NCBI GenBank assembly: GCA_002471805.1
Contig: DKQR01000118.1
Span: forward strand, 1 to 6,507
DNA length: 6,507 nucleotides
Origin: Fidelibacterota bacterium UBA7303
GTDB lineage: Bacteria > Fidelibacterota > Marinisomatia > Marinisomatales > UBA1611
Reading direction: 5' to 3'
A program made the translations under genes and the position numbers. Shown here one piece after another: positions 1 through 5,586 of the stretch; positions within the stretch are counted from its first letter, which is position 1; every line of letters begins with the position of its first letter. A model generated the notes under the pieces. The model saw only the letters and a program-made list of their open reading frames with translations. It had not been told where the DNA came from and made no database searches.

Positions 1-1529
1 CCTAATTGTGATATTTTGAACCTATCTAAAGTAGCTGGAACATGTTCCCGTTCCATGATTGTTTCTATCTTTTCGATCACATCGGGAAAATTGGCAGCTA
101 CATTGTTCTGCTCCTGTTTATCTTTATCTAAATCAAATAGCTCAATATCTAAATTATCATCAAAGATATCCTTACGGATACCTTTCCATCTGCCCATGCG
201 GACAGCTTGCTGTCCATTGTAGGCAGGAAACTCCCAATAGAGATATTCGTGTTTTTTAATTTCGCCCTTATCTAACAAAACAGGTAAAAAACTGATACCA
301 TCAGTTTGAGAATGAAGGGGTTGGCCTACGATCTCACATAAAGTGGGCATTACATCATAAAAAACAGATAGATGGTCTGAGACAGTGCCAGCTGCAATGC
401 GGCCTGGCCAGCTGGCTATCATGGGTACCCGAATCCCGCCCTCATGCAAATAACCCTTGGACCAACCCCGTTCTGCCTTGAAAGGAGTGGAACTTTTAAA
501 GTAGCGCGTATCGGCACCTCCGGTATATGTAGGGCCGTTATCACTGGTAAAAATAATCAGAGTATTTTCATACAAACCCAGATCTTTCAGTTTTTTTACA
601 ATTTCTCCCACTTGTTCATCCAGGGTGGATATCATAGCGGCATAGGTTGCTCTTGGTGTCTGGTTAGGATAATAGTTCTTCCCGGTGTAAGGGTCTTCTG
701 CACCTAACTTCTTCCTGTAATAATCCACCCAGTGCCGGGGAGCCTGAAGGGGCAAATGGGGAATAAGAGAAGCGTAATAAAGGAAAAAGGGACGATGAGT
801 ATTTCTTTCAATAAAACTCATTGCTTCATTGTGTATCAATTCCGGTGCATAATCATTGAGTATAAAGTCATTATAGCTGGTAGAATCATCGGGATCGTCG
901 CCTTCGGCTAAATTTGTATGAGGCGGAACCATTTTATTATGTAAAAATTCTCTTTCCTCATTCCTCCACAGGTGCATAGGGTAGTATGTATGAGCCTGCC
1001 TCTGGCAATTGTATCCATAAAAGAAATCAAAGCCCTGTTTGTTAGGAACACCCTCTGTACTGGGAGCACCCAAACCCCATTTCCCTACAGCACCTGTCTG
1101 GTATCCTGCTTCCTTCAGAATTTCTGCAACGGTTACAATAGTGTCCAGCAGGGGTCGCTGCCCTTCCAAGAGAGGATTGTTAAACATGGCTTCATAACTC
1201 CACACATCTCCACGATCTCCCCATTCATCATTTCCCCGAATATGTGTATGCCCGCTGTGCAATCCGGTCATGAGCACCGAACGGGATGGGGCGCAAACCG
1301 GAGAGCCTGAATAATGTTGGGTAAAACGAATTCCTGTACTGGCCATGGCATCAATATGGGGTGTTTCGATGATTCCCTGTCCATAAACTCCCAATTCTCC
1401 ATATCCTAGGTCATCTGCGAGTATATAAATAATATTAGGTCTTTGTTCTGTTTTCATACATGAAAACAAGCCCATTGAAAATAGCAACAAAAAGAAAAAA
1501 TAATTTAATTCTCTTAAACGAATCACCAT
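1..1529 (-). CDS. S1-family lipoprotein sulfatase, 3' end cut off by the window edge
   Basis: This is a Cys-type sulfatase that would hydrolyse sulfate esters on a glycan. Translation from the ATG at 1527-1529 gives 509 complete codons without a stop and runs off the left edge, so the C-terminus is missing. Residues 1-24 are a lipoprotein signal peptide: a short basic start, the hydrophobic run FFFLLLFSMGL and the lipobox LFSC with Cys24. The sulfatase fold follows: LADD with metal ligands at Asp39/Asp40, the formylglycine motif CAPSR with Cys79, PHLPL with His258, TSDNG with Asp329/Asn330, and a conserved HEGGIRVP segment near 362-369. The usual GKWHLG motif reads GKWGLG at 149-154, so the common His is Gly. 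The segment PNKQGFDFFYGYNCQRQAH (162-180) resembles proteins often annotated as arylsulfatase or N-acetylgalactosamine-6-sulfatase, but the substrate cannot be read from sequence. It is the last visible gene of the operon, 50 bp after the previous sulfatase. Family is secure; substrate is unknown. Confidence 0.93.
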   Translation of the reverse strand, partial: MVIRLRELNYFFFLLLFSMGLFSCMKTEQRPNIIYILADDLGYGELGVYGQGIIETPHIDAMASTGIRFTQHYSGSPVCAPSRSVLMTGLHSGHTHIRGNDEWGDRGDVWSYEAMFNNPLLEGQRPLLDTIVTVAEILKEAGYQTGAVGKWGLGAPSTEGVPNKQGFDFFYGYNCQRQAHTYYPMHLWRNEEREFLHNKMVPPHTNLAEGDDPDDSTSYNDFILNDYAPELIHNEAMSFIERNTHRPFFLYYASLIPHLPLQAPRHWVDYYRKKLGAEDPYTGKNYYPNQTPRATYAAMISTLDEQVGEIVKKLKDLGLYENTLIIFTSDNGPTYTGGADTRYFKSSTPFKAERGWSKGYLHEGGIRVPMIASWPGRIAAGTVSDHLSVFYDVMPTLCEIVGQPLHSQTDGISFLPVLLDKGEIKKHEYLYWEFPAYNGQQAVRMGRWKGIRKDIFDDNLDIELFDLDKDKQEQNNVAANFPDVIEKIETIMEREHVPATLDRFKISQL

Positions 1530-1535
1530 GAAATA

Positions 1536-1565
1536 TCAGTTATACATTGCCTTACTTCAGTTATA
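1536..1565. repeat. Short direct repeat in the 50-bp gap between the sulfatase genes
   Basis: The intergenic stretch 1530-1579 contains two perfect copies of TCAGTTATA (plus strand), at 1536-1544 and 1557-1565. Their starts are 21 bp apart, about two helical turns. The gap is AT-rich, with no hairpin terminator, no Shine-Dalgarno site before the ATG at 1529 and no clear Bacteroidota promoter (TTTG/TAnnTTTG). The repeat could be a protein-binding site or chance in AT-rich DNA. No function is assigned. Confidence 0.3.
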
Positions 1566-1579
1566 ATCTATAAGAAATA

Positions 1580-3601
1580 TTATTGAACTACGATTTCGTC
1601 TATAAATATCCAAGCCGGGCCGCCATCTCCAGGATGCCAGGAAGGACATTCACCTTGACTTTTAGCTTTAATCTTAATAAATCGAATTTTTTCATCAGGT
1701 AGGGTTGTGGCAAATACTTTGATTTCTTGTTCCAAACTTTGCTTAGTTTGATTATTGAATTTTTTAATTATGTTATACTCATCTCCGGCACTTGATGTTA
1801 AAATATCAACAGAGACAGGATAAAATATCCAGGCAACTTGATCTTGTAAAAATGATGCCTTTATTTCTTTCAGTTTTATTGAACTACCCAAATCGACTGT
1901 GGCTTCAAAATCATTGCCTTCAAATCCCTGCCAGTTGCCATCAGTATAATCTTCAGATCCTTTTATTCCGTTGGTGAGAGCATGAGTCCCACCCCCGGTA
2001 TATTTGCGATGAAATGTTGTTGCAAGGGAAACTTTTTTCCCTATTGCTTTATGGGCAACCTGAAGGGTTCTCGCTGGAGTCAGTCGACCTGGTGGGCGCA
2101 CCTCACTTCCCTGGCTTTCAGTTAATCGATCACCAAGTTCCGACCGGGCTTTTTCCCCCAGAGCCTTTAATATATTAACTATTTCAGGATGATGATTGAT
2201 AACATTCGTTGTTTCACTTATATCATTTTGTAGATCATAAAGAGCAAGTTCGGTAGTGTCCCTGCCATATTTCCCGGGGAAACCATCTTGTCCTGGTTCC
2301 ATGCCCTTATATGAACGATAGGTGTGCGGGAAACATAGTTTCCACTGGCCAGACCGTACAGCAATGAGCTCGGCGCCATAATAATAATAATATTCATTTC
2401 TTGGAGTTTTCTGGTCTGATCCATATAAAATAGACTGAATGTCTAATCCATCAATCTTATTCTTTGGCAGGGGGGCTGATGCAATACTGGCAACGGTAGG
2501 TAAAATATCTATTGTTGCTGCAAGTTTATCTGTCACTGTACCAGGATGAATTGTCCCGATCCACCTCATGATACAGGGAACACGAGCTCCACCTTCCCAC
2601 ATAGTCCCTTTTCCTTCTCGCAGGGGAAAGGCTGAGCCTGCATGGTTGCCAAAATTCAACCATGGTCCATTGTCACTTGTAAAAATGACCAATGTATTTT
2701 CATCTAATCCATTATTCTTTAAAGCCCTTAGGATTTGTCCAACTGACCAATCAATTTCCATGATCACATCACCATAAAGCCCTTGCTCGCTTTTGCCTTT
2801 GAATTTGTCAGATACGGCGAGAGGAACGTGGGGCATCGAATGGGGGAGATAAAGAAAAAATGGTTTGTCTTTATTTTTATTAATAAAGTTCACTGCTCGT
2901 TCAGTGTACCGCGTGGTCAATCTTGATTGATCTTCTAATGTACGGACGTCCTCGATTTTTTCATTGCCCTCTATTAACGCAAGCTGAGGGTAATAACTTT
3001 TAATGGAACCGTTGCCATCGAGTGGTTTACCATCAAACCCTACGGGCCACATATCATTGGAATAAGGGAGCCCAAAGAATTCATCAAATCCTTGCTGCAA
3101 TGGCAGAAATTTTTCATGATGTCCCAAATGCCATTTACCGAAAATGCCCGTAGCATATCCTTTCTTCTTCAAAACATCCGCGATAGTCTCTTCATCAGGA
3201 TTAAGTCCGATGCGAGTGCGTGAATGCAAAGCACCTTGAATACTAACACGTTCTGAGTAGCAACCGGTTAGCAAAGATGCGCGTGATGCACTGCAAACGG
3301 CCTGTGATACATGAAAGTCAGTAAAACGAATACCTTCTTCGGCCATACGGTCAAGATTGGGCGTTTGAAAACCTTTTGCTCCATATTTCCCCACATCTGC
3401 ATAACCTTGGTCATCGGTGAAAATAATAATAATATTTGGTGGGCGTTCATACAATGAGTTGCAAGAAGTAAACACCACGATTACCTGGAACAACAGTAGG
3501 CAATAAAACCAGGATGATGATCTTATTTTTATGCCAATCTCACTTTTGGTAAAATAGAACCGCAGCTGGTATAGCCTGTTTTGCAATGTCCGGCCCCTCA
3601 T
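1580..3601 (-). CDS. S1-family arylsulfatase lipoprotein with C-terminal discoidin-like module
   Basis: This is an arylsulfatase A-like enzyme predicted to desulfate a glycan at the cell envelope. Numbering is from the ATG at 3601 (673 aa). A hydrophobic segment ends in the lipobox FTSC with Cys47, indicating a lipoprotein. The sulfatase domain spans about 54-505: FTDDQG with Asp63/Asp64, the formylglycine motif CSASR with Cys103 and Arg107, GKWHLG with Lys156 and His158, PHVPL with His258, SDNG with Asp310/Asn311, and Lys331 in a REGKG segment. The stretch LQQGFDEFFGLPYSNDMWP is typical of ARSA-type enzymes. Residues about 520-673 form an F5/8 type C (discoidin/CBM32-like) module of the kind often attached to GH20 hexosaminidases, with TDGNWQGFEG and a CPSWHPG...AWIFIDEI ending. 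The start is uncertain. ATG 3601 lies inside the fucosidase gene and gives a long 30-odd-residue N-region; TTG 3610 is also open, and no ATG, GTG or TTG sits just before the hydrophobic segment. Function is secure; substrate is inferred only. Confidence 0.93.
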   Translation of the reverse strand: MRGRTLQNRLYQLRFYFTKSEIGIKIRSSSWFYCLLLFQVIVVFTSCNSLYERPPNIIIIFTDDQGYADVGKYGAKGFQTPNLDRMAEEGIRFTDFHVSQAVCSASRASLLTGCYSERVSIQGALHSRTRIGLNPDEETIADVLKKKGYATGIFGKWHLGHHEKFLPLQQGFDEFFGLPYSNDMWPVGFDGKPLDGNGSIKSYYPQLALIEGNEKIEDVRTLEDQSRLTTRYTERAVNFINKNKDKPFFLYLPHSMPHVPLAVSDKFKGKSEQGLYGDVIMEIDWSVGQILRALKNNGLDENTLVIFTSDNGPWLNFGNHAGSAFPLREGKGTMWEGGARVPCIMRWIGTIHPGTVTDKLAATIDILPTVASIASAPLPKNKIDGLDIQSILYGSDQKTPRNEYYYYYGAELIAVRSGQWKLCFPHTYRSYKGMEPGQDGFPGKYGRDTTELALYDLQNDISETTNVINHHPEIVNILKALGEKARSELGDRLTESQGSEVRPPGRLTPARTLQVAHKAIGKKVSLATTFHRKYTGGGTHALTNGIKGSEDYTDGNWQGFEGNDFEATVDLGSSIKLKEIKASFLQDQVAWIFYPVSVDILTSSAGDEYNIIKKFNNQTKQSLEQEIKVFATTLPDEKIRFIKIKAKSQGECPSWHPGDGGPAWIFIDEIVVQ
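3540..3601 (-). other. Overlap of the fucosidase 3' end with the sulfatase 5' end
   Basis: The fucosidase stop codon TGA (3540-3542) lies downstream of the first usable sulfatase start, so the two frames overlap by 62 bp (ATG 3601) or 71 bp (TTG 3610). The fucosidase frame here encodes the end of its PA14 domain and is constrained. The overlapping sulfatase residues are low-complexity and basic, before the signal peptide. A purine-rich AAAGGAGG (plus-strand 3625-3632) lies 14 nt before TTG 3610 and 23 nt before ATG 3601. That is far for a ribosome-binding site, and it may only reflect the fucosidase codons for Lys-Gly-Gly. Translational coupling is plausible. Confidence 0.55.
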
Positions 3602-5582
3602 AAGAAACAATTAACTGATTTCCGCCTCCTTTTTCAAAATAGGTTACGCGAAATGGATGGTAACCCATGGATAAAGCAATAGAACCGGCTGCTTCGGACA
3701 TTCCATGTAATCCATCATTTTCAACCACCAGACGGTCTCCGATATAGAAGCGGCTGCCGTCATCGGAGTCTGTATAAAATGAATATATCCCTTCTTCCTG
3801 TATATAGATTAACCCTTCAAACATAAACCCAAAATAATCATTTTGCTCTCTTATGGAAATATCAAAATTGGGAACAATGCCCTTTGACTTAATATCGATA
3901 GACTGAAAATCTGGTAGGCTATCCCAGGATCCCTCAAAATAATTATACCTTACTCCTGGCATTTTTTTTATTTTTGTTAAAGCGGGTCGAGGATTAACTT
4001 TTTTATAATCAGCGTGTACGAACCTACTGACAGGCTGCCCATCCCGAAAAGAACGTGCGGACACGCGAGCTGAATTGGTCAAACGAATTGCCCCAGTCAC
4101 AGTAGGAGATTTTATAGTAGGCTCACTGCCATCCAGCGTATAATGAATGATAATATTCTCCCGCTCCGATGTAATAGACACATTGGTGTTATGAATAAAA
4201 ACATCATGTTGAGTAGTAATCTTTGGCGGGTTATTTACATCTGGCTTGCCCTTAAATTCCAAGACTACAACGCTGTTCATGGGATCAGGTGCCACATCAG
4301 GAACTTGGACCACAATCGAATCTTCTTCCCGGGTAATACCTAATTCATTCTCTCTATCAGATAATATGTATGCCCGATCCGGATTACTGTATATCCCCGG
4401 CACAACCAACCGACCATCTCCCGGCCACGTAAACACATGGAGATACAACCGTGTCCCCCCATCTATTATTTTTTGTGTACATCGACCCCAGGAAAGATCT
4501 GTAAATGGGCTGGCTATTGTGCCATGAATTGCTTCCCCATTCAATTTCATCCACCGGCCAATGGCCGCAAGTCGATCAATGCTGGGTTGGGGGAAAAGTC
4601 CTTCAGCCGTTGGTCCCACATTCAGCAAAAAGTTGCCTCCTTTTGAAACAATATCTGCAAGTTTTTGAATAAGATCTGTTGCCGATTTCCAGTTATGGTT
4701 GTTTTTATTGTAACCCCAGTGATCATTCATGGTCATGCAAGTCTCCCAGTCTACTCCCGGAAGCCCTATAGGAGGAATCTCCTGTTCCGGAGTACCAAAA
4801 TCACCTACGTAACCTCCATCCCGAGTTAATCCCTGCATCCCTGATCTTCCTATATCAACCCTGTTGTTTATGATAATGTTTGGCTGCAGACTGCGGACAT
4901 ACTCATAAAGATCCAGTCCGTACTCATGTGTCCAGGTTTCTTCCCACTCGCCATCGAACCAGAGAACTCCGATATCACCGTAGTTTTCTACCAATTCTTT
5001 AAGCTGGTTTTTCATATAAGCGATGTAACGCTCGAAATTAGCTCCTTCTATTCCTCGACCCTTCTCCCAGCTGCGGCGGGGCAAATAATCCGGATGGTGC
5101 CAGTCCATAATGGAATGGTACCAGCAAATTCTTAACCCGTATTTACGGCAGGAATTTGCCAGCTCATCCATGATGTCCCTTTGAAAAGGTGTCGCCATGA
5201 TGTCATAATCTGTATACTTAGAATTAAAAAGGCTGAAACCATCATGATGCTTACTGGTAATCACAATATATTTCATACCTGCATCCCTGGCCATACGCAC
5301 CCAGTCATCCGCGTTGAATTTTACCGGGTTAAATTGGCCAACGAATTTATCGTACTGTTCTAATGGAATCTGTGCGGTTGTACGAATCCATTCGGCATGG
5401 TTGGTATTGTCTTCCCACTCTCCAGCAGGAATGGCATAAAGTCCCCAATGAATAAACATGCCAAAACGGGCTTCCCGCCACCATGCCATACGTTCATCAT
5501 TTGAATTTTCCATTTTACTTTCCGCTCCAAAAACCTGTTCATTCAAAGTAAAGAGAAAAAGAAATATGATTATTCTTATCAT
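3540..5582 (-). CDS. Secreted GH29 alpha-L-fucosidase with chitobiase-C-like and PA14 modules
   Basis: This is a retaining exo-alpha-L-fucosidase of family GH29 that would release terminal fucose in the periplasm or at the cell surface. The protein has 680 aa. Residues 1 to about 20 form a Sec signal peptide (IIIFLFLFTL core, likely cut near VFGA); no lipobox Cys is seen. The catalytic (beta/alpha)8 domain covers about 30-350. It shows RFGMFIHWGLYAIPAGEW (39-56), KHHDGF (111-116) for substrate binding, and VLWFDGEW with the probable nucleophile Asp210. A Glu in TPEQEIP (Glu266 or Glu268) is a candidate acid/base by position only. A beta-sandwich follows to about 445. Residues about 455-526 resemble the chitobiase/beta-hexosaminidase C-terminal domain (YTLDGSEPT). 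Residues about 540-678 are a PA14 domain with the DSDDGSRFYIGDRLVVEND signature. The ATG at 5582 is 4 bp after the FGE stop, without a Shine-Dalgarno site. The accessory modules probably bind glycan. Family is secure; linkage and natural substrate are unknown. Confidence 0.95.
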   Translation of the reverse strand: MIRIIIFLFLFTLNEQVFGAESKMENSNDERMAWWREARFGMFIHWGLYAIPAGEWEDNTNHAEWIRTTAQIPLEQYDKFVGQFNPVKFNADDWVRMARDAGMKYIVITSKHHDGFSLFNSKYTDYDIMATPFQRDIMDELANSCRKYGLRICWYHSIMDWHHPDYLPRRSWEKGRGIEGANFERYIAYMKNQLKELVENYGDIGVLWFDGEWEETWTHEYGLDLYEYVRSLQPNIIINNRVDIGRSGMQGLTRDGGYVGDFGTPEQEIPPIGLPGVDWETCMTMNDHWGYNKNNHNWKSATDLIQKLADIVSKGGNFLLNVGPTAEGLFPQPSIDRLAAIGRWMKLNGEAIHGTIASPFTDLSWGRCTQKIIDGGTRLYLHVFTWPGDGRLVVPGIYSNPDRAYILSDRENELGITREEDSIVVQVPDVAPDPMNSVVVLEFKGKPDVNNPPKITTQHDVFIHNTNVSITSERENIIIHYTLDGSEPTIKSPTVTGAIRLTNSARVSARSFRDGQPVSRFVHADYKKVNPRPALTKIKKMPGVRYNYFEGSWDSLPDFQSIDIKSKGIVPNFDISIREQNDYFGFMFEGLIYIQEEGIYSFYTDSDDGSRFYIGDRLVVENDGLHGMSEAAGSIALSMGYHPFRVTYFEKGGGNQLIVSYEGPDIAKQAIPAAVLFYQK

Positions 5583-5586
5583 TCTA

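Noticed and set aside
972..1310. Plus-strand open frame of 112 codons
   Set aside because: It lies antisense within the left-hand sulfatase, whose frame is continuous and full of family motifs. The plus-strand product has no recognisable domain.
2378..2392. ATA/AAT trinucleotide run (also at 3421-3436), possible microsatellite
   Set aside because: Both runs are short and in frame. They encode a Tyr-rich stretch and the Ile-rich first beta-strand of the sulfatase, so coding constraint explains them.
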